36,987 nucleotides of DNA from an uncultured Acidimicrobiales bacterium (GTDB lineage Bacteria > Actinomycetota > Acidimicrobiia > Acidimicrobiales > SHLQ01), in assembly GCA_938023735.1 (NCBI GenBank), contig CALJDK010000047.1, positions 1-36,987 of the forward strand, in the 5' to 3' direction. The notes beneath the pieces are model-generated. The model was not told the DNA's origin. It searched no databases and saw nothing but the letters and a program-made list of their open reading frames with translations. A program made the position numbers and the translations under genes. Shown here one piece after another: positions 1-7,384 of this stretch (position 1 is the first letter of the stretch; the number at the start of each line of letters is the position of its first letter).

Positions 1-159
1 GACAAAACCGAGTACATCGTCGTCGGCGTTCCCATCGATGATTGCCGCAGTGAGCTCGGCGCCCATCTGGTACGTCCAGGCGTTGAGCCGCTCCGGCCGA
101 TTCATGGTGATCGTGACGACACCATCGCTGTTATCTACCAGGATCGTTTCGTAGCTCAT
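1..159 (-). CDS. enoyl-CoA hydratase/isomerase family protein (N-terminal part)
   Basis: Only the first 53 codons are in the window; the gene runs off the left edge. The translation begins MSYETILVDNSDGVVTITMN and continues RPERLNAW, the standard first beta-hairpin of the crotonase fold. That is the region preceding the CoA-binding loop in enoyl-CoA hydratases and isomerases. The catalytic glutamates lie beyond the edge, so hydratase, isomerase and hydrolase activities cannot be separated. The start is the ATG at 159-157; no strong Shine-Dalgarno is visible. It follows the GGDEF-EAL gene on the same strand after 107 nt and may have its own promoter. Family assignment is firm; substrate is unknown. 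Confidence 0.85.
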   Translation of the reverse strand, partial: MSYETILVDNSDGVVTITMNRPERLNAWTYQMGAELTAAIIDGNADDDVLGFV

Positions 160-266
160 GGGCGCAAACCTACAACCGCCGCCCGAAGCGCCGCATTTTC
201 ATCAGCCTGGCGGTAGCTCGGAACCAACCGCCGGTCGCTATGGCCTTGCAACCCGCCGGTCGTCAG

Positions 267-2513
267 TTAGCTGGCTCGCAAGAGGGGTTCTGCCACGAAA
301 GGACCACCGGTCGACTCGGCGGCGAAATCGATGTCACTTGCCGGGGCGGGACGAGCAAAGAGGTAGCCCTGGAAGCGATCGATACCCGTGGCGGCAGCGC
401 ACCGCATGTCCTCTTCGGTCTCAATACCCTCGGCGATTACCTCGATACCGAGTTCACGAACCGTACTCGTGAACCCCGAGAAGAACGTGCGATTGCGGTG
501 GTCAAAAAGTTGATTCACCATCGAACGGTCGAGCTTGATTTCGGCAAGACCGTTCACCGCCAAGGTGCGACCCATGCCCGAGTTACCGGTACCAAAGTCA
601 TCGATTGCGAACCGCACACCAAGGGTTGCGAGCTCGTCAAGAACGGGAAGGATCTCCTCGATCGACTCGCCCCACTCGCCCTCGGTCAGCTCCAGGATGA
701 GCCGCTCGGGCTGCAAACCATGTTCCTGCAACACCGACTCGACCATGCCAGGGAAGGCTGGTACCACCAACTGGGCCGCATCGACATTTACATGAAGCGT
801 AACCGCCGACCCAGGCGCGACTCCGGCAGCGAACTGCGCCACCGCCTGACGAAGAACCACTTCGCCCAAATCACACATTCGACCGATTTCCTCGACCACC
901 GGTAGGAAGTCAGCCGGCGACACAACGTCGCCGTTTCGGAACCATCGAACCAGCGCCTCGTAGGAAACGATCTCCCGATCGAGACCAACCAGTGGCTGGT
1001 AATACACCACCATGTCGCCGTCATCGAGAGCCTGCTGAAGATCTCGTTCCAGCTCAAGACGATCCAACTCGGCGGCGCGGAGACGATCGTCGTAGGTGAC
1101 CACACCATTGCGGCCCCGCTGCTTACACAGACCCAACGCAACATCGGCGGCCCGAACCAGCTCATTGCCGTCCGAAGCCACCATGTGCTGCGTCGAGGCG
1201 ATGCCGACCGACAGCGATGTACGGAACTCGCTGGTATCGATGGCAAACGGCGCAGCCACAACCTCGCGGATTTCCGCCGCAACCTTCTTCGCATGCGACT
1301 CGACATCGTCGACGCCAGAGCACACGAGCAAGAACTCATCACCGCCGAACCGGGCAATCTTGGTGTGGTCATCGAGCGCTGCGCACATTCGTTTCGACAC
1401 CTCGACCAGAATCTCGTCACCGGCGGCGTGACCAGCGCTGTCGTTTACCACCTTGAAACGATCGAGATCGCAGAACAACACGGCAACCGGCTGGCCGTTG
1501 AGTTCGCGGAGATGCTCATTCACCCAGCGTCGGTTGGGAAGACCAGTGAGGTGATCGTGTCGGGCATCGCGAGCGTCGACCCTGGCCCGGCGACGATTGG
1601 CAAGCATCGACGACGCCAACGAAGCCAACAACATGACAACCAGCGTGATGGTGAGTCCGGCAGCCACAACACCAACGCGCGAAACCGTCTGCACGTTGCG
1701 ATCATCGCTCCATACATCGATGGTCAACTCGACCGGGCCAACCACCTCATCGCGCCGAACGACGCCGTCGCCCAATGCTTCTTCGAGCCCAACGGACGCA
1801 TCGTTCTCAAAGCCCTCGATAGCAAAGCGAGCACCGAAACCGGGGCCAGCGCTTTCCAACGCATTCGTAAACGCTGGGGTCAGATCGATCTGCACAATGC
1901 TCCAGGCATCTCGCCGGAGCCCGTCGGGGCCATCGGAAACCAATCGGCGAACCAACTGCAACTGGTTCTGCGACGTTCCCTCAGTGCGAAAGTCACTTTC
2001 GAAGACCCGTAGTGCCGTAGCTGGCACCATCATCAGTCGCTCGCTGAGACCTGGTTGACCTGCTAGATCAGACCCAATAGCCATCTCGGGTGAAGCCGAC
2101 CGGGCAACAACCAACGCGTACCCGGGGTCCGCCGAATCAAACCGCTCCACAGTAAAGCCGGGAGTGATAGCTCGCTCGGCCTGCTCGAACGCGGCAACAT
2201 CCTCGGTGGCAATCTCAAACACCACAGCGGCGGTTGAATCTCCTGGCAACGATGGAGCGAACGACGCCCAGATCTCTTCGTACTCTGCTGTCTCGGGCCA
2301 TTCGGCAATGGTCACGAGTCCGAAGCGCTGAGCCGCAGTTATCGACTCCTGAATCTCGGCCACGACCTGGGCACCGATAAACGCCGCACCTTCGTTCCGA
2401 GCAGCCTCTCGACGGCGAACCGCGTCATCATCAAATCGACCGACCGCGACGATCGTGGCAAGAACGCCAATGATGCCCAAAGCAGCAAGCGCCACCCGCG
2501 AGAGTCTTGTCAT
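267..2513 (-). CDS. membrane CHASE-GGDEF-EAL cyclic-di-GMP signalling protein
   Basis: A 748-residue bifunctional-type c-di-GMP enzyme. TM helix 1 is near residues 7-24. An extracellular CHASE-like sensor spans about 45-265 and contains the ALRVFESDFR stretch typical of CHASE. TM helix 2 is near 279-303. The GGDEF domain (about 319-475) has DHLTGLPNRR and an intact GGDEF at 390-394. The EAL domain (about 490-725) has EAL at 519-521, ELTE at 608-611, DDFG at 638-641, a KLD lysine near 660 and EGIE at 695-698. Both active sites look complete. The product-inhibition I-site is not conserved: DDHT stands where RxxD would be, five residues before GGDEF. The cyclase would therefore lack classical feedback inhibition. 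It lies 54 nt downstream of a solute-binding lipoprotein gene, which suggests a ligand-delivery partner for the CHASE sensor. Net activity cannot be judged from sequence. Confidence 0.93.
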   Translation of the reverse strand: MTRLSRVALAALGIIGVLATIVAVGRFDDDAVRRREAARNEGAAFIGAQVVAEIQESITAAQRFGLVTIAEWPETAEYEEIWASFAPSLPGDSTAAVVFEIATEDVAAFEQAERAITPGFTVERFDSADPGYALVVARSASPEMAIGSDLAGQPGLSERLMMVPATALRVFESDFRTEGTSQNQLQLVRRLVSDGPDGLRRDAWSIVQIDLTPAFTNALESAGPGFGARFAIEGFENDASVGLEEALGDGVVRRDEVVGPVELTIDVWSDDRNVQTVSRVGVVAAGLTITLVVMLLASLASSMLANRRRARVDARDARHDHLTGLPNRRWVNEHLRELNGQPVAVLFCDLDRFKVVNDSAGHAAGDEILVEVSKRMCAALDDHTKIARFGGDEFLLVCSGVDDVESHAKKVAAEIREVVAAPFAIDTSEFRTSLSVGIASTQHMVASDGNELVRAADVALGLCKQRGRNGVVTYDDRLRAAELDRLELERDLQQALDDGDMVVYYQPLVGLDREIVSYEALVRWFRNGDVVSPADFLPVVEEIGRMCDLGEVVLRQAVAQFAAGVAPGSAVTLHVNVDAAQLVVPAFPGMVESVLQEHGLQPERLILELTEGEWGESIEEILPVLDELATLGVRFAIDDFGTGNSGMGRTLAVNGLAEIKLDRSMVNQLFDHRNRTFFSGFTSTVRELGIEVIAEGIETEEDMRCAAATGIDRFQGYLFARPAPASDIDFAAESTGGPFVAEPLLRAS

Positions 2514-2567
2514 CCCATCATGATCGGCATGGAAATCTCGCTACTTGAGAGCCGCGTTTCCAACCAT

Positions 2568-3899
2568 CTATGAGTTGGCGACCACCCAGGCATCCCATCG
2601 GGCCAGGATTGCGTCGTTCGTCATCGTTGGATCCAACAAGAACTCGGTGAGGCTGTCGGAAACTTCACGACCAAGCTCGCCCGGCCATTCGAGGGTGCTG
2701 AACGGATAGTTGAGCGATGCACCGTTGCGGCGGGCCTGATCGTAAGAACTGGCCAGTGCCGGAGTCCCCGACGAGCCATCATCGAACGGCGTGTACGCAG
2801 CCTCGTCATCAATCAACACCTGAATCCGGTCGGGTCGAGCAAACCACTCAACAAAGGTGACCGCTGCATCCATCTGGTCGCCATCCGCGGGAACCGACCA
2901 ACCAATACCCGGAAACTCAAGGCCAACGCCACCGGCAAACGACGGCATCGGAGCGAACGCAAAGTCCAGACCCTCGACATCAACAAACGACAGAATGTTC
3001 CACGCACCCTGGGGCATCATGGCGTATTGCCCCTCGCTGAATGCAGTGAGCGCGGTGCTCCACGGGTCGAGCCCTGCCTGCTGTTCGGGATCAAAGCAAC
3101 GGTTGTCGATCATGTCCCGCAGTACGTCGAGCGCATCCTGGAACGCCGGGTCATCAACGAAGCGACGAGTGCCATCGACAAAGTCAGTGGTCTCCGCAGT
3201 AGTTGCCTGAAGGGCGATACCCAGAGCCAGCAGCGTGGCGCTGTAGTAGGTGACGATCATCGGAGAGATTCCCGCATCGGCCAGAAGGCCACAGGTGCGC
3301 AACAGATCATCGATGTTGGTCGGCGGCTCGTCGATACCCACCTGGCTCAGCAGCGACGTGTTGACGAAGTTACCCATACCGATCACTTCAAGGGGCAGCA
3401 GATACACCTGCTCATCGGTGGTAATCGCATCACGCAACGACGGTTCGAGGCGGCCGTACCAATCGCTGTCCACGTCAAGGTCGACAAGAAGGCCCTCGCC
3501 TGCAAGCGCCTTCGCCAGCACAAGGTCGGTCATCATGACGTCGGGCGGAGCCCCCTCCTTTACACGGGGCACCACGACAACATCGGTATCGACACGCGAC
3601 GACACCTGAAGCTCAACCCGAATGTCGGGATGCTCCTGCTCGAAGTCGGCGATGAGTTCGGGCAACCCAGCCGGCTCGGCCTCGGTGCCCTTCCATGCGG
3701 TGACTTCCAGAACCATCCGGTCATCGGCGTCTGCGTCGCTGTCGGTGTCTGCGTCGTCGTCGCCGAAGGCAAGTTCATCGGTCGGTTCAGACTCGGCCGA
3801 CGAATCATCGGTATCGGACGAACCGTTTTCGGCCGCGCTGCTGCAGCTTGCCGCGACAAGCATGAGTGCCACAAGCATGACCAGAGTTCGAATTCTCAA
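2568..3899 (-). CDS. extracellular solute-binding lipoprotein, carbohydrate ABC type, without permeases
   Basis: A 443-residue lipoprotein. A short basic and hydrophobic signal ends in VAASC, with the lipidated Cys at 19. An acidic Ser/Asp-rich linker (about 20-60) follows, then a family 1 solute-binding fold (about 62-440) with FEQEHPDIRVELQ, PPDVMMTD and a late MPQGAWNI segment as in sugar-binding proteins. The frame starts at TTG (3899-3897) behind AAAGG. The next ATG would destroy the signal peptide, so TTG is preferred. No permease or ATPase gene lies on either side. It is followed after 54 nt by the CHASE-GGDEF-EAL gene on the same strand, so it may work as a ligand presenter for that sensor rather than in import. 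The ligand is unknown, and an ABC transporter elsewhere could still use it. Confidence 0.88.
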   Translation of the reverse strand: MRIRTLVMLVALMLVAASCSSAAENGSSDTDDSSAESEPTDELAFGDDDADTDSDADADDRMVLEVTAWKGTEAEPAGLPELIADFEQEHPDIRVELQVSSRVDTDVVVVPRVKEGAPPDVMMTDLVLAKALAGEGLLVDLDVDSDWYGRLEPSLRDAITTDEQVYLLPLEVIGMGNFVNTSLLSQVGIDEPPTNIDDLLRTCGLLADAGISPMIVTYYSATLLALGIALQATTAETTDFVDGTRRFVDDPAFQDALDVLRDMIDNRCFDPEQQAGLDPWSTALTAFSEGQYAMMPQGAWNILSFVDVEGLDFAFAPMPSFAGGVGLEFPGIGWSVPADGDQMDAAVTFVEWFARPDRIQVLIDDEAAYTPFDDGSSGTPALASSYDQARRNGASLNYPFSTLEWPGELGREVSDSLTEFLLDPTMTNDAILARWDAWVVANS

Positions 3900-4016
3900 G
3901 GGAGAGGCCTTTGAAGAGCAAGGTGACGGGCATCAAAACAGCCCGGTCACGACTATTTGCTCAATCGGACGTTTCTCTCGGTTTCAAAGGCCAACCAGCC
4001 CAAACATTGTTCGGGT

Positions 4017-4832
4017 TTACTGTGGTTCGGCGCAAACGTCGACCCAGTCGAGCTCGATACGGAACTCACCGTCCACGCCGTCCTTGAGAATCACGCCCAT
4101 CTCCGACGCTCGGTCTTTGTCGAACGGTTCGGTGTCGATCGGGCGACCGTTGATGGTGGTTCGCAAACCGTCGAGCTCGACGCGCACCTCCTGCCAGTCG
4201 TCGGAATCGACAAACGACACGTCGGCCTCATGGAACAGCGAGCCTCGGCGGCCCTCGAGTGAGTCTTTGAACACCATCTCATAGCGACGGCCGTCGGCTC
4301 GGGCCCGCACCTGCAGATAGCTGCCGTCGGCGAACGCATCGAAATCCAAGCCCGTGCGGAGCAGCGAGAACCCGCCGCCTTGGGTCACGATTTCGCCCGT
4401 GAACACCATGGTGTCGTCGACAAACTCCACCTGGCCGCTCGACAACCCACCCATCACACCGTCGAGGGTCACCCGCCAGCTCTGTTGCTGGGCAGCGGTG
4501 GCGAAGTCGGTGACTCGCGTACAGGCTGGGGCGGGGGTGGCGAGGGTGGTTGGGGGTGTCGTGGTTGCGGGTGTCGTGGTGGAGTCGGCGGCTGGTGCTG
4601 CGGTGGTGTCGGTGGTTACTGCGGTAGTGGGTACAGCTGCGGTGGTTGAAGGCGCGGCGTCGACGGTCGACGCCGGGGTGACGGACTCCACCGGTTCCTC
4701 CGGTGTCGAAGACGTTGGCTCCACCGTGGTCGAAGGCGCAGACTCGGCCACCGAGTCGGCAGTACCGGTTCCGCAAGCCGATGCCAGCATGGCCATCGCC
4801 AAAACCACCAGCATCACCCGAACTCTGCCCAT
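4017..4832 (-). CDS. CIA30-domain lipoprotein with Thr/Ser/Pro-rich stalk
   Basis: About 271 residues. The signal peptide ends LASAC, with the lipobox Cys at about residue 20. A low-complexity Thr/Ser/Pro/Ala stalk runs from about 25 to 105. A single globular domain (about 107-270) matches the CIA30 family (complex I intermediate-associated protein 30, a galactose-binding-like fold). It shows SWRVTLDGVMGGLSSG, FTGEIVTQGGGFSLLR, YLQVRARADGRRYEMVFKD and a terminal Trp-Val-Asp-Val strand. The stalk should hold the domain outside the membrane, so a complex I assembly role is unlikely. Ligand binding or periplasmic chaperoning is possible, but the function is unknown. The frame also allows a TTG three bases upstream. 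ATG 4832 is chosen because TACCAT ends 7 nt before it (leaderless pattern). Confidence 0.85.
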   Translation of the reverse strand: MGRVRVMLVVLAMAMLASACGTGTADSVAESAPSTTVEPTSSTPEEPVESVTPASTVDAAPSTTAAVPTTAVTTDTTAAPAADSTTTPATTTPPTTLATPAPACTRVTDFATAAQQQSWRVTLDGVMGGLSSGQVEFVDDTMVFTGEIVTQGGGFSLLRTGLDFDAFADGSYLQVRARADGRRYEMVFKDSLEGRRGSLFHEADVSFVDSDDWQEVRVELDGLRTTINGRPIDTEPFDKDRASEMGVILKDGVDGEFRIELDWVDVCAEPQ

Positions 4833-4838
4833 CAACGG

Positions 4839-4844
4839 ATGGTA
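4839..4844 (-). promoter_or_regulatory. -10 hexamer for the CIA30 lipoprotein, leaderless spacing
   Basis: Read on the minus strand the hexamer is TACCAT (4 of 6 to TATAAT). Its last base is 7 nt before the A of ATG 4832, so transcription would start at the start codon. No convincing -35 is visible and no Shine-Dalgarno precedes the ATG. The same geometry is seen in front of five other genes in the window. Confidence 0.4.
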
Positions 4845-4859
4845 ACCACCCCCAGCCCC

Positions 4860-4941
4860 CTACCCACCGCGACACTCGTGTCTGACACCTGTGTCGCCAG
4901 CTCTCTACCCACCGCGACACTCGTGTCTGACACCTGTGTCG
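4860..4941. repeat. two exact 37-bp direct repeats made of GACAC-NN-GTGTC palindromes
   Basis: Two identical 37-bp units occupy 4860-4896 and 4905-4941, separated by 8 nt (period 45). Each unit holds two 12-bp palindromes, GACACTCGTGTC and GACACCTGTGTC, 13 bp apart start to start. This gives four sites at 4871-4882, 4884-4895, 4916-4927 and 4929-4940. A 19-base inverted match recurs at 14945-14963 upstream of the toxin-antitoxin module. The array lies between the divergent CIA30 lipoprotein and the Tat-barrel/Hcp operon. It could be a cluster of dimeric regulator sites or an expanding REP-like element. Confidence 0.85.
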
Positions 4942-5019
4942 GCCGGCCGACACTTCATTCCAATCCCTTTATCTCGATTCAGTGTTGTTTCAGTCTCTTC
5001 GATAGTGTTTCCCCCACTC

Positions 5020-5038
5020 GGGATGCAGCGGGCATCCC
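5020..5038 (+). promoter_or_regulatory. hairpin in the 5' leader of the Tat-barrel/Hcp operon
   Basis: A perfect 7-bp stem (GGGATGC / GCATCCC) with a 5-nt loop lies at 5020-5038. The Shine-Dalgarno GGGGAG follows at 5043-5048 and the ATG is at 5055. This position could modulate ribosome access or stabilise the mRNA 5' end. There is no T-run, so it is not a standard terminator. Confidence 0.5.
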
Positions 5039-5054
5039 AGGTGGGGAGAAAATT

Positions 5055-5591
5055 ATGAAAGTGTCACGACGTTCTGTGCTTGGCGGCGTTTTCGCCGGCG
5101 CAGCCATTGGCGTGGGCGGCGCAACTACAGCCGCCTCCGCGGAAACCACGAGCGGGGGTGACAGCAACTCGTTCACCATCGAGTGCTCGATGCTCCGAAT
5201 CTCATCGGCTGGCCGGTTGGCGCCCGGGGTTGGCGAGAGTGCCATCATCTCCGGCGACCTCATCGACGATTCTGGCGCCGAGGGCTCCCTCCACGGCGAG
5301 TACCGACGCATCGCCTCGTCGTCGCACGTTGGCAGCGATTCGCCAACGAGCATTGAAACCCATCACTTCGTGTTGGCCAACGGCACCATCGCCGGTTCGG
5401 GAGTCGCATCGCTTGATGATGCCCCCGACAACTTCACCATCATCGGAGGAACCGGTGCGTTTCACAACGCAGCCGGGTCCTACATCGCGACCCAGCGCCA
5501 CATCGGCCTCGGCGGAGACGGCACCGCCACCTATCAGTTCACACTCACCAACAACCGCAGCACGCACAGCACGAACAAAGAGGAGGCCTAG
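5055..5591 (+). CDS. Tat-exported allene-oxide-cyclase/dirigent-like barrel protein
   Basis: A 178-residue secreted protein. The N-terminus MKVSRRSVLGG is a twin-arginine signal, followed by an Ala/Gly hydrophobic stretch and a probable cleavage after ASA near residue 29. The mature part is beta-rich. It ends with IIGGTGAFHNAAGSY followed by GDGTATYQFTL, resembling the closing strands of the allene oxide cyclase/dirigent barrel superfamily. The start is ATG 5055, supported by GGGGAG 7-12 nt upstream and by the Tat motif; an upstream in-frame extension lacks a signal. The stop lies 2 nt before the hcp-like ATG, and AGGAGG for that gene overlaps this gene's end, so the two are translationally linked. 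Enzymatic activity is not implied; such barrels are often scaffolds or cyclase-like proteins. Fold assignment is moderate. Confidence 0.8.
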   Translation: MKVSRRSVLGGVFAGAAIGVGGATTAASAETTSGGDSNSFTIECSMLRISSAGRLAPGVGESAIISGDLIDDSGAEGSLHGEYRRIASSSHVGSDSPTSIETHHFVLANGTIAGSGVASLDDAPDNFTIIGGTGAFHNAAGSYIATQRHIGLGGDGTATYQFTLTNNRSTHSTNKEEA

Positions 5592-5593
5592 CT

Positions 5594-6076
5594 ATGGCCG
5601 TAGACATGTTTCTTAAGGTCGAGGGCCCAGAGGCCAAAGGCGAGTCACAGGACCAAGAGCACAAGGGCGAGATCGACATTCTCGCCTGGTCATGGGGCGC
5701 CTCACAGTCCGGCACCACCCACGCCGGCGCCGGCCGAGGCCAAGGCAAAGCCGAGTTCCAGGATCTCTCGCTCACCAAGTTCGTCGACTCCTCAAGCGAG
5801 GACCTACTAAAGGCAGTCGCGAAGGGCATCAACTTCAAAAAGGTGACCTTGGTTGTGCGCAACGCCGGCAACAATCCGGTCGATAGCATCACCTACATCT
5901 TCGAGAATGTGATCGTGACATCCATTTCTACGGGCGGATCCGGCGGCGAAGATCGACTAACCGAGAACGTCACACTGAACTTCTCGAAGTTCACGTTCAA
6001 ATACGTAGGAACGAACGCCAGAGGCAAGGCCGCCAAATCAGAAGACTTCACGTTCGATATCGCAAACAACAAATAG
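5594..6076 (+). CDS. orphan Hcp-family (type VI secretion tube-like) protein
   Basis: A 160-residue protein with the Hcp fold signature. It has MAVDMFLKVEGPEAKGES, then DILAWSWGASQSG, QDLSLTKFVDSSSEDLLKAVAKG, a VTLVVRNAG strand and a C-terminal FTFKYV strand. In proteobacteria Hcp hexamers stack into the type VI secretion tube. Here no sheath, baseplate, VgrG or ClpV gene is present, and the background is actinobacterial. A conventional T6SS role is therefore unproven; alternatives are an exported ring protein or a contractile-injection relative. AGGAGG at 5581-5586 sits 7 nt before the ATG. It is coupled to the Tat-exported barrel protein 2 nt upstream. It has no signal peptide of its own. 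Family confidence is high, function low. Confidence 0.9.
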   Translation: MAVDMFLKVEGPEAKGESQDQEHKGEIDILAWSWGASQSGTTHAGAGRGQGKAEFQDLSLTKFVDSSSEDLLKAVAKGINFKKVTLVVRNAGNNPVDSITYIFENVIVTSISTGGSGGEDRLTENVTLNFSKFTFKYVGTNARGKAAKSEDFTFDIANNK

Positions 6077-6095
6077 TCCAGCGAACGAAACCCAC

Positions 6096-6151
6096 CCCGA
6101 ACCGGTACCGGATCTGGGGGTCCTGCCCCGCGCTAGCGGTACCGGTTCGGG
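6096..6151. repeat. dispersed hairpin repeat, copy 1 (convergent gene ends)
   Basis: Perfect 15-bp inverted arms at 6096-6110 and 6137-6151 (core CCGAACCGGTACCG) flank a 26-nt loop containing CTGGGGGTCCTGCCCCGCG. Loop and arms are shared with copies at 14885-14941 and 15703-15755. The copy sits between the convergent hcp-like and coxE stops, where it could end transcription from both sides. The conserved loop indicates a REP/MITE-type family rather than chance terminators. Confidence 0.85.
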
Positions 6152-6172
6152 TTCAAGGTTTGGGGTTTGGAG

Positions 6173-7384
6173 TTAGAGGCGGCCGGCTAGAGCGTCGATT
6201 ACTTGGCGCATTGACCGGAGCGAGTGGCCGCTCAGGAAGGTGTCGACGAACGGCAGCGCGGCCGACATGCCTGCGGTCGACGGTTGGTAGTCGTCTTCCG
6301 CTGAACGTGGGTTGATCCAAATGATCCGGTCGGCGAACCTATTCAGCCGACGCATGGCCCGCTCCAACTCGGCCGGGTCGCCGGCCTCCCAGCCATCCGA
6401 TGCGATGAGCACCACGGCACCACGGAGCCGGCACGACCAGACCGGACTAGCGAGCAGTTCCTTCAAGCTCTCGGCGATACGGGTGCCGCTAAAGCGATCT
6501 TCGACTTCGTCGGACATTCGGTCGATTGCCGCCTGGGGGTCGCGATCGCGAAGTTGCACCGTGACCCGCCGAAGCGACGTTGCGAACGTGAAGACCTCGG
6601 CGTCCCCCTTCACAACCAACGCTCTCATGAGGTGCAGGTAGATCCGAGTAAACGACTGCATCGATCCGCTCACGTCGCCCACCATCACGACCCGACGTGG
6701 AGCTAAACGCTGACGACGTCGCATCATCCGAATCGGCTCGGCAACTGTTGCTCGTGACGCAGCGACCGTTCGGCGGAGGTCGACCGATCCCGAATGAGCG
6801 GATCGGAACCGGCGAGTCGGCTTGTTGGGGAACCTCGAGATCGATTCGGCAAGCCACCCGCCGATTTGATCAAGATCGGCCCTCGACAGCGAGGCAAACG
6901 GCTCGTCGGCGAGTGCCGAAAGTTCAGCCGGGAACATCTCGGGAAGCTCTGTGACCGACTCGTCGTTAACCGCCGAGTCCGAAGGGTCGTCTTCGCCAAC
7001 CATCGGTCGGAACTCGGTAGTAAAGCGCCCCTGCGCTTCGGCCAATCCATCGGTCGGACCCGAATGCCGCAGCAAGGTACCCCTGGTGTTGGGTGTTGGC
7101 TTGGGGGTGTTCCGCTCCTTGGGACGGATCGGTAATCCATCGCCATCGAACACCGCCTCAAAAACCGCATCAAACCGTTCGATCTGCGACGGATCGCTCA
7201 CCAGGCAGGTACGAGCTGTCCAATACATCGACGAGGAGTCGGTTGGCCGAATAACGGCAAGGCACTCGGCAAAGCGGTGGGTGGCCGATAGGCCGACATC
7301 AACACCAACCATGCGCAGGCGATCGCTGAGCGCTGCGACAAATACCGCCGCGTCGACCCCGCGGAACAGCGTTTGAGTGGTCAT
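6173..7384 (-). CDS. coxE: CoxE-like VWA-domain protein, CO dehydrogenase maturation
   Basis: A 403-residue protein of the CoxE/VWA family. The N-terminal about 180 residues are charged and variable. The C-terminal half is a von Willebrand A domain with the MIDAS motif GDVSGSM (D237, S239, S241), a later FSGTRI threonine and an IASDGWE strand. CoxE acts with the MoxR-type ATPase CoxD to insert or mature the Cu-S-Mo cluster of CO dehydrogenase. It is the last gene of the minus-strand cox operon. Its ATG overlaps the TGA of a 40-aa small ORF (ATGA), implying coupling. No coxG-like gene follows; the next gene is convergent. Confidence 0.92.
   Translation of the reverse strand: MTTQTLFRGVDAAVFVAALSDRLRMVGVDVGLSATHRFAECLAVIRPTDSSSMYWTARTCLVSDPSQIERFDAVFEAVFDGDGLPIRPKERNTPKPTPNTRGTLLRHSGPTDGLAEAQGRFTTEFRPMVGEDDPSDSAVNDESVTELPEMFPAELSALADEPFASLSRADLDQIGGWLAESISRFPNKPTRRFRSAHSGSVDLRRTVAASRATVAEPIRMMRRRQRLAPRRVVMVGDVSGSMQSFTRIYLHLMRALVVKGDAEVFTFATSLRRVTVQLRDRDPQAAIDRMSDEVEDRFSGTRIAESLKELLASPVWSCRLRGAVVLIASDGWEAGDPAELERAMRRLNRFADRIIWINPRSAEDDYQPSTAGMSAALPFVDTFLSGHSLRSMRQVIDALAGRL

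Noticed and set aside
1185..2012. 275-codon plus-strand frame inside the GGDEF-EAL gene
   Set aside because: Shadow frame over the sensor, linker and GGDEF domains; no homology and no ribosome site.
3956..4016. Weak hairpin downstream of the CIA30 lipoprotein gene
   Set aside because: CCCGAAC/GTTTGGG pairing includes a G-U and is not followed by a T-run on the minus strand, so I do not call a terminator.
4860..4941. Possible CRISPR array from the 37-bp repeats
   Set aside because: Only two units with an 8-nt gap, internal palindromes and no cas genes.
5594..6076. Type VI secretion gene cluster
   Set aside because: Only Hcp is present. Neighbouring genes are a Tat-barrel protein and the cox operon; no sheath, baseplate, spike or ATPase gene is seen.
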